A stretch of DNA of 64,000 bases from Tolypeutes matacus. Lineage: Eukaryota > Chordata > Mammalia > Cingulata > Chlamyphoridae. Numbering within the stretch: the first letter of the stretch is position 1; each line of letters opens with the position of its first letter. A program made the translations under genes and the position numbers. The stretch lies in NCBI GenBank assembly GCA_026826555.1, contig JAKSZT010054568.1, forward strand, positions 9,822,085 through 9,886,084, given 5' to 3'. This document shows positions 32,721 through 44,384 of the stretch, one piece after another. The notes under the pieces are model-generated. The model was not told where the DNA came from, searched no databases, and saw only the letters and a list, made by a program, of their open reading frames with translations.

Positions 32721-34533
32721 CAGGGCCAGAAGCCTTGCCCTAGTCCCCAGAGCTTGCAGACGGGGGCGCCGGCTCGGGCGCACAGACTTGGGCGTTCTCG
32801 CATCCCCCAGCCACCCAGCAGTCTGGTGACAGGCACACGCAGATAGGATTTCAGATTCTTTAGACCAGGGGAAAAGATGCTGACAATTTACATCAGTTTG
32901 CACTTTGCAGCTGGTGTGAAAACAGACGTTACGCTCCGGGATCCTTCTGTGATTTCCTCTCTCGGACCCCTGCTGCCCTCCCCCGGCTCCCGCCCCCAGT
33001 GCCTTCTGCTGTGCCTGTCCATAAAGCAGCCACTGCCGGTCAGTCCCCAAGTCCAGTCATGACGAAGGTCTGCTGGGACAGTCAGCCGTGCTGTCCCACC
33101 GAGTGCGATTTCAAGAAGGCGCCCACCGATTCGGGGATCGCTAGGGCCGTGGGACCAGCAGCCCTCCCCATCATTGCCAAGTGAGCAGAGGGTGGCAAGA
33201 GCTCCTCCAGCACGAGCGTCAGCTCCGTCCTCGGGGCCATGGACAGTGGAGGCTGCTCTGCTGCCGCCCGTGTCTCCTGGGAGGGAGAAGAAAAGGCCCT
33301 CAGCCCTCCAGCCCTGTGCACGTCCGACTGGCGGAGAAAAGCATCCTCGGGGAAAGCGCCCTCCTCTTCTTTTGGGGTCCGAGTCACCAGTGTGCCACTA
33401 TTGGGAAATGTGCATGTGTTAGTCTGGGTGAAACTAGCTGCCGTAACGAGAGCCAAAAGGTAGGCGTGTGTCCACGTTCACGCACTGAAGTCCACAGCCT
33501 CCCCAAGCATGGATTCCAGGCGCCCTTTGTGGGTCCCCGTCTTTAGCGCGAGGTTTCGATACGCTCACCTGTGTTGAGCCGGTGGAAGGAGGACACGAGC
33601 AGGGGGCCTCGGCCTCTGAACCCCGCCGGCCCAGAGGAGACCCTCGCCCCGTCCACTCACGTTCTACTGTGAGTCAGGCCACCCCTTCTGCAGGCAGGGT
33701 GCTGGGGGAGGAAAGAGAGCTTTTGAACCATTTCCTGCGTCTGTCTCTCTTACACACCCACGCGCGTGCACATGCACACACACAAACACACTTAGGCTCA
33801 CTTCTGCAGTGGACCCCATCCATCCAGCCTTCTGAAACACGTCCCTCTGAGCCTGAAACACTTGCCAGTTGCTCCCTGCTGGGTGGAGGCGGCAGGCTTC
33901 TGGGGCTCTCTTCCCAGGCACAGGAGACTGATGCAGCCACAAAAGGCCTCCTGACCAGGAATCCTGGGTGCACCAGGAGCCACGCCATCCAGTGATCGGA
34001 CCCGGTTTTCCGTCTCTGCTAAACTGTCCTGTGAATACCGGTTATGCTTCAGCTCAGCCTGGGAGCCGGGCTGGGAAGACGCAGGGGCTTGAGGGACCAG
34101 GGCTGCAGCGGGCAGTTGTCCAGGCAACAGGCAGGGAAGTCAGCAGAGCCAGCCCCCACGTGGAGAAGGACAGGTCTGAGAAGCCAGGAGCAGAATCTGG
34201 GACCACCAGTAGGCAGAGTAAGGTTCTGGAAAGGGGCATGCAGAAACAGGGAGTAGGAGAATGGAGCAGGTCGGAGGAAAAGACAGGGACAACGTGGGGG
34301 CCGGCGGGACGGGGGTGCTGGGTTTGTAGCATGGGGCGCGGGCACATCAGTCAGGGATGGGTCCGCCCAAGTGCGAAGGCAGCCGTGGCTCCCGGGCTGG
34401 TGACCAGCACGACTCCATCTTCCACGCCCAGGACCGTCCCACCCTTCCCCCCCTCGGCTCCTGCCCCTCTCTTTCCTCCCGCCTGTCCCCCGCTCGCCCA
34501 GCCTCTGTGCTACCTGCAGCACATCCTGATTAC
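32721..34533. other. unique DNA, no gene seen
   Basis: A short (CA)-rich run sits at about 33770-33795. GCATGTGTTAGTCTGGGTGAAAC at 33411 may be the end of a worn LTR. No exon recognised. Confidence 0.4.
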
Positions 34534-35135
34534 TGTGGCACTTTGAAAGCATTCAAGGTCCCTAAGAGAGAGATTGTCAGCTGCTCTGTCCCTCTGGGTG
34601 TGACACCCTTGGGCTGCACCAGATTCGGCTGTCACCGTCTTTGATTAGATTGTTAAGATTAGGGCTTTGACGCAACCCCATCAGTAGGGCGTGACTCTGG
34701 TTGAGTCCCTGCCCCCATGGTGGGCTTTATAAATGGACCCTCACTCAAGAAGGCATGGAAGAGGAGAGAAGTTGGTCGTGCTAGTCCTGCCGTGTGACAG
34801 AAAGGAGAAGGCTCAAACAGCTAAAGCCTGGAAAGAAACGAGCCCTTTGCCAGACTGAAACGGGAAGCCCTGAGAGATGAGCCCTCCAGCCTGCAGCTGA
34901 GACCAGGAGAAGCTGGGCCCATGGAGCCTGAAGAGGAAGAAGGAAGGAGAGACCAGGCGGAGGTCAGCGACCATCTTGCTTCAATACATGGCAACTGACT
35001 TTGGAGAGAAAGCAGCCTTGAGTTGGACTCTTTAGGGCCTGGTAACTGTAAGCTTTTACTCCAAATAAATACCCTTTATAAAAGCCAACAGATTTTTGGT
35101 ACTTTGCATCAGCACCCCTTTGGCTGACTAATACA
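34534..35135 (+). mobile_element. solo LTR, family A, diverged copy
   Basis: It begins TGTGGCACTTTG and ends GGCTGACTAATACA, the TG...CA termini of a retroviral-type LTR. It carries AATAAA at 35064-35069 upstream of the conserved ending ATTTTTGGTACTTTGCATCAG. The last 100 bases nearly match those at 56660-56762, and the reverse complement of 38797-38900. No clean 5-bp target duplication is seen (ATTAC versus GGCAC), so this copy is older or rearranged. No internal coding region is present. Confidence 0.85.
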
Positions 35136-35920
35136 GGCACCAAGCAAAATGGGCATCTTCAATCCTTAAAATAAGCAAGAAAAGCTGAAATTGAGCATAT
35201 CCATGTGTGTTACACACACAGAAAGAGGCATATTTGGGACTTAAGGAAAAAGCTGACAGAAAATTCTCCCCAGCATAAGGATTTTAAATTCTCAAACAGC
35301 AGAGCAGCTCTGGTGAGTTTATTATTTATAACACTCTCAGAGGAGAGCAGGTGCTGAAAAAATGTAAAACCATACGATACGTCACTCTAGCCTCTGCACG
35401 TTAGAGGCGGAAATAGGGTAACTTCATCAGGGTCTAGGTTCCTTAGCAAACTGCAGAAAGACAGGGACCTCGCTTTTTAACATCGTTTACATACTTTATT
35501 TTCCAGAGAAAACAAAACATTGGTCACCGACGTCCTCTCCTTCCAAAGCAGACAGCGGGTGACACCGAGTCTGCGTTTTCATGGCCCCATGCTTCCTGCC
35601 TCCCCACCTGCAGTCCTGTTCCTGGGGAGCTCGCCTCTGTCTGGACCTCGGTTTCCTCGGGGCCGTCGTGCTTCTCCATCTACCTGGCTCGGTGGACGAG
35701 CTGTGCTCTGCCACCTGCCAGGGCCGTGCAGTCCTGAGGTGTAGACCGAGCCCCCAGCGGTCCCCGCGCCTGCCTCCACCGGCTGCCTGGGCACCAGCCC
35801 AAAAGGCCCAGGTGCCTGCACCTGCCTGACCAGGCAGCAGCAGGCCTTTCGGATCATCCGGTAGCCAAGGTCCGGTTTTCACTGGCCCACGTGGCTTCTC
35901 TTTTTTCTTTTCTTTTTTTT
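35136..35920. other. unique DNA, no gene seen
   Basis: No recognised repeat until a pyrimidine-rich run at about 35895-35926, which probably is the reversed poly(A) of the following antisense L1. Confidence 0.45.
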
Positions 35921-37585
35921 TTTTTTAATTTAAAATTCCATTTGCTTATTTGTTTAATTGGATTATGAAACAAGATGGATCTATAGACTGCAATTAGTTG
36001 ATGTATTCCTCTTAAGTTTTAAATGCCAGTTTGTTGAAGAAACCAGTTTATCTGTCCTGTGGAGTTTTCCAGCCTGAATTGTGCTGATCACATCCACATG
36101 GTGTCCCTTCACCTGTTTCTCTATCCCTGGACCTCCTGCACAATGGCTGTTAAATCCAGAGACTTGGTCAGCACCAGGTTCTATCAATCTATATGTTGGT
36201 CTATCTGTCTATCTATCTATCTGTCTATCTATCTATCTATCTAGCTAGCTAGCTAGCTAGCTATTACCTAGCTATCATCTTTCTGTCTATATCATCTATC
36301 TCCTGTCTATCTTCTTTCTATTTATATATCATCTACCTTCTATCATATACCTATATCTTTCTATCTATCATCTATCAATCATCTGTCATGTCTATCTATC
36401 TATAGCCATCTATCTACCCCATCTATCTCTACCTATCTATTTATCATCTATCATCTCTCTCTCTATCCATACCTATCTGTCTACCTACCTACCTACCTAC
36501 CTATGGCAGGAATACATTGTGGTTAGTGATATATACTTCCATCAAAATGCACACTATACCTGGTTTTCACTACTTTTGCAGCTTTTGAGAGTCATTGTCT
36601 AGATTATTTCATTAGGGTTACATTCTAAGTCACTAGGTTAGAATGCTTCTAGAGAGAGACATCCCACTGCCAGCTGCTTGGCTGCCCTGAGATGCTTAGG
36701 AAAGACAGGTTAAATGCTTATCCTTTACTCTTCGTCCACTAGTGCTGAAAAGAATGAGCTTGTTCATGAGTTTCCTCCAATGTGATCCATTAGGTTTTGT
36801 GTTTTTTGGTTTGTTTGTTCGTGTGTGTCTTTGTTTGCTCTTTCAGTTTCTTTAGAATCACTGTGAACTCATGGGCTTAAATATATCTGACATGTTTTAG
36901 TAAATGTTTTTTATTGTTCTTTTGATGTTCAGATTTTCTCATCTTTAGCAATGGAACCTCTTCAAATTGTTGTCTCCTGAGTAGCTTGAAGTGAATTCAT
37001 CTCCAGTAGCTTCCTTGCTTTGGGGTATGTTTCAGGTTTACCTTGACCTCAAAATGAACTCAGGAATTTTTTCCAAGGAGTCCTAGTTTCTTTTAGAGGG
37101 AAATGCTATTTAGCAACTATCATCCTGATACCAAGGACACTCACTGCTATTAAGTTAGTCATTGTTTTTAGTTCTTTCAGTAGACAGACCTAGGATGCAT
37201 GGCTTTTCCTTCTGTTCTGTTCTTTATTTAAAATAAAGCACATCATAAGTTCATACTGACAGTTCTTCTCCAAATATAAACCTATAGGTCTTCTATTTAA
37301 CTTAATTTGTCTGGGAAATTCCATAGCATTGCTCTTATATTTGTACTTTCACCCTTGCAAAAAATCCTCATTTCCACAAACTCCATAGTTATTTATTTGC
37401 AGTCTCAGAAAAAAACAATACCAATAACTGTCACCCAAAGCACAACTACTGAAAAGAAGCTAAGATAGCAGTTCATCATTTTACAGTGCTTAGAAGTTAA
37501 TTGAAAGAGTTCCTTTCTTTGTGGTTTTGTCACCAGCAAGTAGATTCACTTGTTTCATTTTCATTTCAGTTTCTAGAGATTGTTT
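35921..37585 (-). mobile_element. long antisense L1 3' region, interrupted by a microsatellite
   Basis: AAATGCCAGTTTGTTGAAGAAACC, TGCTGATCACATCCACATGGTGTCC, CTGCACAATGGCTGTTAAATCC and, beyond the tetranucleotide block, CACTAGTGCTGAAAAGAATGAGC and GAACTCATGGGCTTAAATATATC follow the order I associate with the long old L1M 3' region read backwards. It is preceded by its T-run. No open frame is retained. The subfamily cannot be named by eye. Confidence 0.65.
36200..36504. repeat. compound tetranucleotide microsatellite
   Basis: Runs of CTAT, CTGT, CTAG and finally CTAC units with interruptions fill about 300 bp inside the antisense L1. The CTAG stretch (36240-36262) and terminal CTAC run (36481-36502) are pure, suggesting recent slippage. 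Confidence 0.95.
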
Positions 37586-37589
37586 TATT

Positions 37590-38008
37590 TTTTAAATTTA
37601 GATTAATTTAATTTAATTACATAAAATATTTACATGGTTCCAAAGTCAACTACAAAACAAGGTATGTTCAGAGAAGTCTGCTTTCTATCTCTGTCCCCTG
37701 CCTGTTTTCTCCCTCCTCAATAATAATTTCTATTAGTTTTTGGTAATTTCTTCAATTAAAAAAATATATATGAGGGAATTTGCATGTACATTCACCATCC
37801 CCTCCCAAAATAAATGATAGCATAACACAATATTTGCCAGTTTGCTTTTTTCACTTAATAATCCTGGAGACCTCTATTTTATTATGTAGAGGTAGCTCTT
37901 ATTTCATTTTAAGCTGTGTAATACTCCACTATATACCGTATACACCATATATATGGTGCATCATGGGATATAGATGTATCATATAACATAGTTTATTCAA
38001 TCAGTCCC
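37590..38008 (-). mobile_element. antisense L1 3' UTR, left part
   Basis: TTACATGGTTCCAAAGTCAAC, TTGCTTTTTTCACTTAATAATCCTGG and AGTTTATTCAATCAGTCCC are the reversed L1M 3' UTR. The sequence stops at CAGTCCC and resumes at 38528 with GATGGACATTCAGATTGTTTC, the expected next phrase. An LTR has split it. Confidence 0.8.
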
Positions 38009-38527
38009 TGTTTTAGTTTCCTTGGCTGCTTACACAAAAATGGGAATTTATTTGCACATGGTTTTGAGGTTGGAAAAAGAAATCAAAGCACCATCAAGGC
38101 TTTCTCCCTGAAGACTGTGGCGTTCTGGGGCCGGCTGCCGGCGGCCCTGGGTCCTGAGCGTGTAACGTGGCAGGGCACGTGGTGACGTCCCCGGCCTCTC
38201 CCTCCTCTTCCGGTTCCATTGATGGTCAGCATCTCGCTTCCTGGGGCTTCTCCCTCTCGGTCTGAATTTCATTCTCTTATAAAGGACGCCAGCAATAGGA
38301 TTAAGATGCATGCTGTTTGATGAATTGTTTTATTAATATGTATCAATAAAATCGGTTTGTAAAAATTTTTTTTTTAATTTTTCAAATAAAAAAGACCTAT
38401 GCTAATTGACACCTTAGCCGAAGTCACCTTATCCAAAGGCCCTGCTTACAGTGGCTCCACATCCGCAGGAATGGATTAAGTTTAAGAACATGTTTTTCTG
38501 GGGTACAGACAGCTCCAAACCACCACA
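38009..38527 (-). mobile_element. solo LTR, family B, inserted in an L1
   Basis: Plus-strand ends are TGTTTTAGTTTCC and CAAACCACCACA. It contains AGACTGTGGCGTTCTGGGGC, CTTATAAAGGACGCCAGCAATAGG and AACATGTTTTTCTGGGGTAC, phrases of a MaLR/ERVL-like LTR read in reverse. The flanks GTCCC (38004-38008) and ACTCCC just after 38528 are an approximate target duplication. An AT-rich segment of about 90 bp at 38310-38400 interrupts the otherwise GC-richer LTR. Confidence 0.75.
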
Positions 38528-38600
38528 GACTCCCGCTGATGGACATTCAGATTGTTTCAAGTCTTTTGGTATAAAAATAGCCATCTAACTCAATTTTAGC
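38528..38600 (-). mobile_element. antisense L1 3' UTR, right part
   Basis: GATGGACATTCAGATTGTTTC and TTTTGGTATAAAAATAGCC continue the L1 broken at 38008. Confidence 0.75.
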
Positions 38601-38796
38601 ATGTGGCCCCTCTTCCAGGACATACCCACCTTCTCTGTCGTCCAGATTCAGTCACCTCAGACGGTTGGAAAGAGGCCTTGCCCTTATCCCAGACCCGTTA
38701 GTTGCTGCGACTGTCTCCCCAGGCTGTCTTTGCAAATGGAAAGGCTTTAGAAACCTTGCATCCTGGGCTCCGGCTGCAGAATTTTACTTTATATGG

Positions 38797-39470
38797 TGTA
38801 TTAGTCAGCCAAAGGGGCGCTGATGCAAAGTACCAAAAATCTGTTGGCTTCTATAAAGGGTACTATTTGGGGTAGAAGCTTACAGTTACCAGGCCCTACA
38901 GCGTCCAACTCAAGGTACCATAAGAGGTACTTTCTCACCAAAATCTGTTGCCATGTGTTGATGTAAGATGGCGGGCAAACCCTACGAGGGTTCAGCCTTC
39001 CTCTTCCTCTTAAGGCTCCATGGTCCTAGCTTCTTTCTATCTGACCTGTAGGCTGGGGGGCTCATTTCTTTCTGGGCTCAGCTGCTCTCGTCTCTTCATT
39101 CACAAAGTCAGCTGTAAACTATCAGGCAAATGGCTCATCTCTCTTCCCAGGTCTGCAGGGTCATAGCTGATAAGTTCTCTGCTCTTCCTTGTCTATGGAG
39201 CTTTCTCTATTCTTCTGTGTGTCTTCTCTGTGTATCTACTTCTGTATTCTCCTTGACTGAGTGTTTATGTGGCCCACCAAGGGGCAGGGACTCAACCTCA
39301 ACCACACTCTAATGACATGATCGAACCAAAGCCCTAATCTTGATTTAATCAAGTAAACGTAAAGCCTTTGAATTTAAATCAGTCAAAAGGTATTAAGCCC
39401 AGAGGAACAGACCAGTTAGCAAACATAATCCATATCTCTTTTTGGAATTCATAAATATCAAACTGCCACA
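38797..39470 (-). mobile_element. solo LTR, family A, intact
   Basis: Reverse orientation copy of the family at 56097. The plus strand begins TGTATTAGTCAGCC and ends CAAACTGCCACA. A perfect 5-bp target duplication TATGG lies at 38792-38796 and 39471-39475. The AATAAA signal of the other copies reads AATAGT here, so polyadenylation may be impaired. Length is 674 bp. No internal proviral sequence is present, so it is a solo LTR formed by recombination between the two LTRs. Confidence 0.92.
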
Positions 39471-39475
39471 TATGG

Positions 39476-40080
39476 CTACACAATAAGTTATTGGACCATC
39501 TCTATGGTTAGATATTTAAGTTGATTCTGTTTTGTTGTAATTTCTAAACATCATTTAATGTTACATAAATTATTTAACAAGTAAAACTTTTAATTTTAGA
39601 ATTAGATCATTTACTCACATGGTTTAAAGTAAAAGTTTTTCATCTACCTACCTTTGTCCAGAAGCAACCAATTTTTTTCTGGCTCTTATTTATCCCATGC
39701 AGGATATTTCATGCATAGAAATATTTATCTACTGTCTTTCTCCTACTTTTAAAACCAAATGGTAGTGCCTTGTAAACAGGCTGTTCTGAGCCTTTCTTTT
39801 TTCCACCAAATAATATTCTAGAGATTGCTCCATATTTGTTCCTAAAGAGCATCTTCATTGTTTTTTATGGCTGCATACTATTTCATCTTGGGGCAATCAT
39901 TCATTTAACCAGTTTGCAACTGATGACCCTTTGAGCTATTTTCTCTTTTGCTATTACAAACAACATTGCAATAAACAGCCCCACATCAACCCTGTGTGCC
40001 CACCCCCAATCTTATCCTCTTAACCCCCACTTTAGGGTTTTCTACCACCCTGAATTCTGGTTTAATTATTCCCTGTTTTT
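39476..40080 (-). mobile_element. antisense L1 3'-UTR fragments
   Basis: Two overlapping phrases of the reversed 3' UTR occur: TTATTGGACCATCTCTATGG with TTAAGTTGATTCTG, then CATGGTTTAAAGTAAAAG, CATCTTCATTGTTTTTTATGGCTGC and TGCTATTACAAACAACATTGC. More than one L1 copy is probably represented. Confidence 0.7.
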
Positions 40081-41121
40081 TTTTAGAGGTCAAAACATAC
40101 ATTTGTATCCCAAAACAATATATCACTTAGATTTGTGTGATTTTGAACTTTTTGTAAATGGAATCACTCTCCGTGATTATGTTCCTCTGTGATTTGCTTC
40201 TTCTTTGCAATATTAAGTTCTTGAGTTTATCTGTGATGCTTCATGCAGCTTTCTGTCTGCTATTCTGTTGTGCCAATATTTTATAAAGTTAACTATCCAC
40301 TGTTGGACTCTTTGATTGTCTCCAGTTTTGTCTTTACACCCAGTTCTGCTTTAGACATTCTTTTAAGCATCTCCTCCTACAGGTGGAAGAGATTTTCTAG
40401 GGGTTCACTAAGGAACAGAATATTTGGGGTGCATGCAAGTAATTGCTAGATTTTGTCAAATTATTTCCCCAAGTGATCATACCAATTCATACTCCCGCCA
40501 TCAATGTATAAATATTCTGGCTGCTCCAACTTCACCAACCTTCGATGTTTGTAGACTTATATTTTTGTCACTCTGGTGGGTGTGAACTGGTATCTCATTA
40601 CAATTTTTAATTGCATTTTCCTAATTAGCAATTAAATTAAGCATCTTTTCATATGTTTATTGGTCACATAAGATTCTTGTTAGGCAAAGGGCCTCTTCAA
40701 GTCTTTTTCCAAATTTTCTAAGGATTTATTTACTTTTTTGGGTAATAATTCATGCATCCTCCCTTATATGTATTGCACATAAATTTTCCAAGTTTATAGG
40801 AGTTTGTTTTTTAAAGATTTATCTATATATATACTCCTTTATACCGTATCCTAAGTATTTTATAGTTTTACCACTGATTTTTGTGTATGGTGTGATGTAG
40901 GGGTCTAATGCCATACACTGCCATATTGATAACCTCTTGCCCCAATACCATTTATCAAAATCCCATCTTTCCCCCTCCCATTTGCAGTGCCGGCTCTGTC
41001 ACAGTCGAGTTCCACATACATGTGGCTCTGTGTGTGGGCTCGTCCCCTGCCTACTGGTCAGGTTGACCATCCTGCACTGATACCATGCCACCGTACTGGC
41101 CATGGACGTACAATCATTCTT
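40081..41121 (-). mobile_element. antisense L1: 3' UTR into ORF2
   Basis: The 3' UTR is recognisable from TTTGTAAATGGAATCACTCTC, ACTCCCGCCATCAATGTATAAA and GTGAACTGGTATCTCATTAC. From about 40840, TGTGTATGGTGTGATGTAGGGGTC and CCCCAATACCATTTATCAAAATCCC are the reverse complement of the C-terminal ORF2 coding region. Frames are destroyed. The DAS copy at 41122 interrupts it; the L1 resumes after 41317. Confidence 0.8.
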
Positions 41122-41307
41122 TTTTTTTTTTTTTTTAAAGATTTTATTTATTTATTCATTTATCCCCCCCTTGCTGCTTGTGCTCGCTGGGTCAGCCAAC
41201 CACGCCATGCGGGCGAGCCTGCCCTCACCAGGAGGCCCCGGGAACCGAACCCGGGGCCTCCCACATGGCAAACGGGAGCCCCACTGATTGAGCCACAGCC
41301 GCTTCCC
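41122..41307 (-). mobile_element. DAS-type SINE, full length, inserted in an L1
   Basis: The plus strand shows T-run, AAAGATTTTATTTATTTATTC, reversed body, then reversed B box (GGAACCGAACC) and head ending CCACAGCCGCTTCCC. The target-site duplication ATCATTCTT lies at 41113-41121 and 41308-41316. It is close in sequence to the plus-strand copies at 3780 and 44170 and retains intact A and B boxes. Confidence 0.92.
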
Positions 41308-41400
41308 ATCATTCTTGATATCTGGTAAGGTTTGCCAAACCCCTCACTCTGCCCTTCATCTTGAGAATCAATTCTATTCTAAACGGAAGGCAGTTTCTGC
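41308..41400 (-). mobile_element. antisense L1 ORF2, resumed
   Basis: TTGATATCTGGTAAGGTTTGCC is the reversed ORF2 phrase expected to follow the sequence cut by the SINE. The end of homology is indistinct. Confidence 0.55.
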
Positions 41401-42199
41401 ATCTCTGGCTGTCACGAGGAGTTAGTCGAACGACACGTGCAAAGCTTCTTCCATAACCAGCAGGCCCTTGGCCCTCGGCCGGGGAAGTAAACTGGCGGTC
41501 TTGGTGAGTTCCTGGCTCCCGGGGCCTGCTCTCGTCGTGTAGTGGGACGGCAGCCCAGTCCTCCCAGGAAGGAGGGCGTTGAGGAAATACGAGTGAAAGA
41601 AGAAATGGAACAACTCTTTCAAACTGCAAGTTGCAGCGCAGCTTTGGATTCGGTCCTGGGCATTCCCAAGCAGTTACTGACGTGATTACAAAGCCCTAGG
41701 TGGGGTGATGATCGACACTGAGGACCCCACCAAACACTGTGCAAACTCTGGGAAGTTTTAGCAGTCTCATTCCCTAGGTTGTTCCCTTTAAACGGCATTT
41801 CCCAGCCTCAGCGACACGTGCAGGCCTTCCCACGCTCGTGTCTTTTATTCTGATTGCACGCATGCGCTCATGGCTGACACAGCCCAGCCGGAGGCATCCC
41901 ATGTGCACTGAGCTGTGGGTGCAGGAGTTTGGACCCCAGAAGACTTGGCGATCATGGCACAGTTGCCTTGGCTTCCCCCTGCAGCTGCCTGGCAGCCTGT
42001 GGTTCCATCCCTCCTGACCTGGCACCTGGAGTCTTCCTGCTGAAAACAGCCGGGTCCTTGGCCCTTGCCTTAAGCCCTCGGAAGACAACACACGCTCACG
42101 TCTCCAGCTGTATCCCAGCCGGTCCTGGAATAGCCCTGGGAATAAGGGGGCAGCTAGGACCGGGGGAAGATGCTGAGGTGGGACGCTGAAGGACCTGGA
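41401..42199. other. unique DNA, no gene seen
   Basis: No repeat or exon recognised. Confidence 0.4.
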
Positions 42200-42390
42200 T
42201 TCAAGACGGGGCTCTTCCCTTCCGGGCCCTGGGGCCGCAGGCAGGTGCCTTCTGCTCTCAGGGCTGTATTTTCCCTCATGGAAAACGGGGTAATGCCCCC
42301 TGCTTTGTGCGAGGATGAGATGTGAAGTACAGGACACGCACACGCACACACACACAGTAAGTGATGACTGAATAACAAGAGGGGAAAGTG
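42200..42390 (+). mobile_element. MIR SINE
   Basis: GGACCTGGATTCAAGACGGGGC, TCAGGGCTGTATTTTCCCTCATGG and AAAACGGGGTAATGCCC, then GAGGATGAGATGTGAAG, follow the MIR order from head to 3' end. A short (CA)n run lies at 42336-42357 inside its tail. Confidence 0.6.
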
Positions 42391-43430
42391 TGAGGGAGGC
42401 TCTGACCACGGTGCTAATTGTCTGGGAACCTGGTGTCAGCACTGGGGACATTGACAGCTGGAGATGACTCTGGAAGGGAATATTCAGGTCAAATCTGAGG
42501 AGCCTTGACTGTTAGGTTTATAACTTGGGGTTTTAGTCTGGTGGGATCTGACTCAGCACAAGGCGACGGACACGCTGCCAAAGGTGCCCACAGCTAGCTT
42601 CAAGGATCTCAGGAGTTTGCTCCAGCTCTGTGCCCCGTTCCTGAACTTCCAGCTCATGCTGGGGTGTAACCAGCTCCCCTTATTGCTTTATGCCTGGTTA
42701 TCCTTCAGATGGAACCACCACTGCATACTCTGTCCGGCTTTTATTGACTGCCATCATCCTTGAAGTGGTCTCTCATTCTTACCAGCAGAGCCTACAGGCA
42801 TGCTGTGTTCTTTCCAAGTCCACTCCATCTCCTGGGACCCAGCCTCTCAGTCCTGCCTCGGAGGAAAGGGTGGTCGGTGCCTCTGGGGCCAATGAGGAAT
42901 TCTACGACCAACGAGGAGTTCAGACCAGGGTGATTACCTTGGCATCCAGGAAGCAGCTTATCAGCTGTACTGGCTGGTACGGGCGCGGGGCGTGGGGAAG
43001 GTGGTCTGAAGTCGCTCTGACCGTGGAGCACGCAGGAAGAGGGACGGCATGCCCAGCCTCCCGGCCGCTAGAATCGTAACTGCAGTGGGCCAGAGGTCCA
43101 CCTTGCCCAGATAGACCTCAACGCTGGAGACAGGTATTATAAATATCACAAAATCCCGCACGATAACGTAGCAGTGTTAATTGACTCACGGCCTTCATGA
43201 CGCCCTTTCTAAATACTCTCTGGTTGCATCCTCTTTACTGATCTCTTCGCTAGTGATTTAGCAATCTTTTCTGTTGAGGGAATAGAAAGATAATTCTCTC
43301 CTCTAGTATAATTGATCAAACTCTGGATTTTACTGTTGCTGATTTAGAACAGTTCCCTTCAATTTCACAACTCAATTATGGAAGGCATGAAAATTTTGGG
43401 GAATGTTGGAAACTCTCAGCAGAGTTTTTC
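42391..43430. other. unique DNA, no gene seen
   Basis: No recognised repeat or exon. Confidence 0.4.
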
Positions 43431-44084
43431 CATATACTGAACTGTCATAGATACATGTCATACTCTGAACTGTCATAGATACATGTCATATACTGAACTG
43501 TCATAGATACATGTATACATGTCATACACTGAACTGTCACATTACATGGCATACTCTGAACTGTCACAGGTACATGGCATACTCTGAACTGTCACAGATA
43601 CATGGCATACTCTGAACTGTCACAGGTACATGGCATATACTGAACTGTCATAGATACGTGTCATACTCTGAACTGTCATAGATACGTGTCATACTCTGAA
43701 CTGTCATAGATACATGTTATATTCTGCACTGTCATAGATACATGTCATACTCTGAACTGTCATAGATACGTGTTATATTCTGCACTGTCATAGATACATG
43801 TCATACTCTGAACTGTCATAGATACNNNNNNNNNNTCTGCACTGTCATAGATACATGTCATACTCTGAACTGTCATAGATACATGTCAAACTCTGAACTG
43901 TCATAAATACATGTCATATTCTGCACTGTCATAGATACATGGCATATTCTGAAGTATCACAGGTACATGTCATTTACTGAGCTGTCATAGATACTTGTCA
44001 TACTCTGAACTGTCACAGTTACATGTCATATATTGAACTGTCATAGAAACATGTCATATTCTGTACTGTCTTAGACACATGGCA
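43431..44084. repeat. VNTR, 28-bp unit, about 23 copies
   Basis: The unit contains GAACTGTCATAGATACATGT followed by CATACTCT. Variants cluster: CACAGGTACATGG units at about 43555-43640, and TTCTGCACTG units after 43725, so higher-order amplification is likely. A 10-N gap sits inside it. Confidence 0.95.
43826..43835. other. assembly gap (10 N) in a VNTR
   Basis: Ten N characters interrupt the 28-bp array in mid-unit. The true length of the array is unknown. Confidence 0.99.
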
Positions 44085-44169
44085 CCATTGGTCGTGCTCT
44101 AAGCCCTCCAAGCAGAGGAGTTCTGATGAATTTTATTTCATGCAATTTCTATCTAAAAAGGTGGGAAAA

Positions 44170-44370
44170 GGGAAGCGGCTGTGGCTCAATCAGTGGGGCT
44201 CCCGTTTACCATATGGGAGGCCCTGGGTTCGGTTCCCGGGGCCTCCTGGTGAAGGCAAGCCTGCCCGCACGGCATGGTTAGCTGACCCAGCGAGCACAAG
44301 CAGCAAGGGGGGGATAAATGAATAAATAAATAAAATCTTTAAAAAATAAAAAATAAAAAAAAATAAAAAT
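44170..44370 (+). mobile_element. DAS-type SINE, full length
   Basis: It differs from the 3780 copy at only a handful of positions over the tRNA-like head and body (for example CCCTGGGTTC against CCCCGGGTTC just before the B box). Tail is A-rich with AAATAAA units. An AAAAAGGTGG(G)AAAA duplication lies at about 44155-44169 and 44371-44384. A and B boxes are intact. Confidence 0.92.
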
Positions 44371-44384
44371 AAAAAGGTGGAAAA

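Noticed and set aside
34534..35135. Protein gene in the LTR
   Set aside because: Frames are short and the TG...CA termini plus AATAAA define an LTR.
36200..36262. Regulatory CTAG cluster
   Set aside because: It is part of a slippage-derived tetranucleotide microsatellite.
43431..44084. CRISPR array
   Set aside because: Units are contiguous 28-bp tandem repeats without unique spacers, in mammalian DNA.
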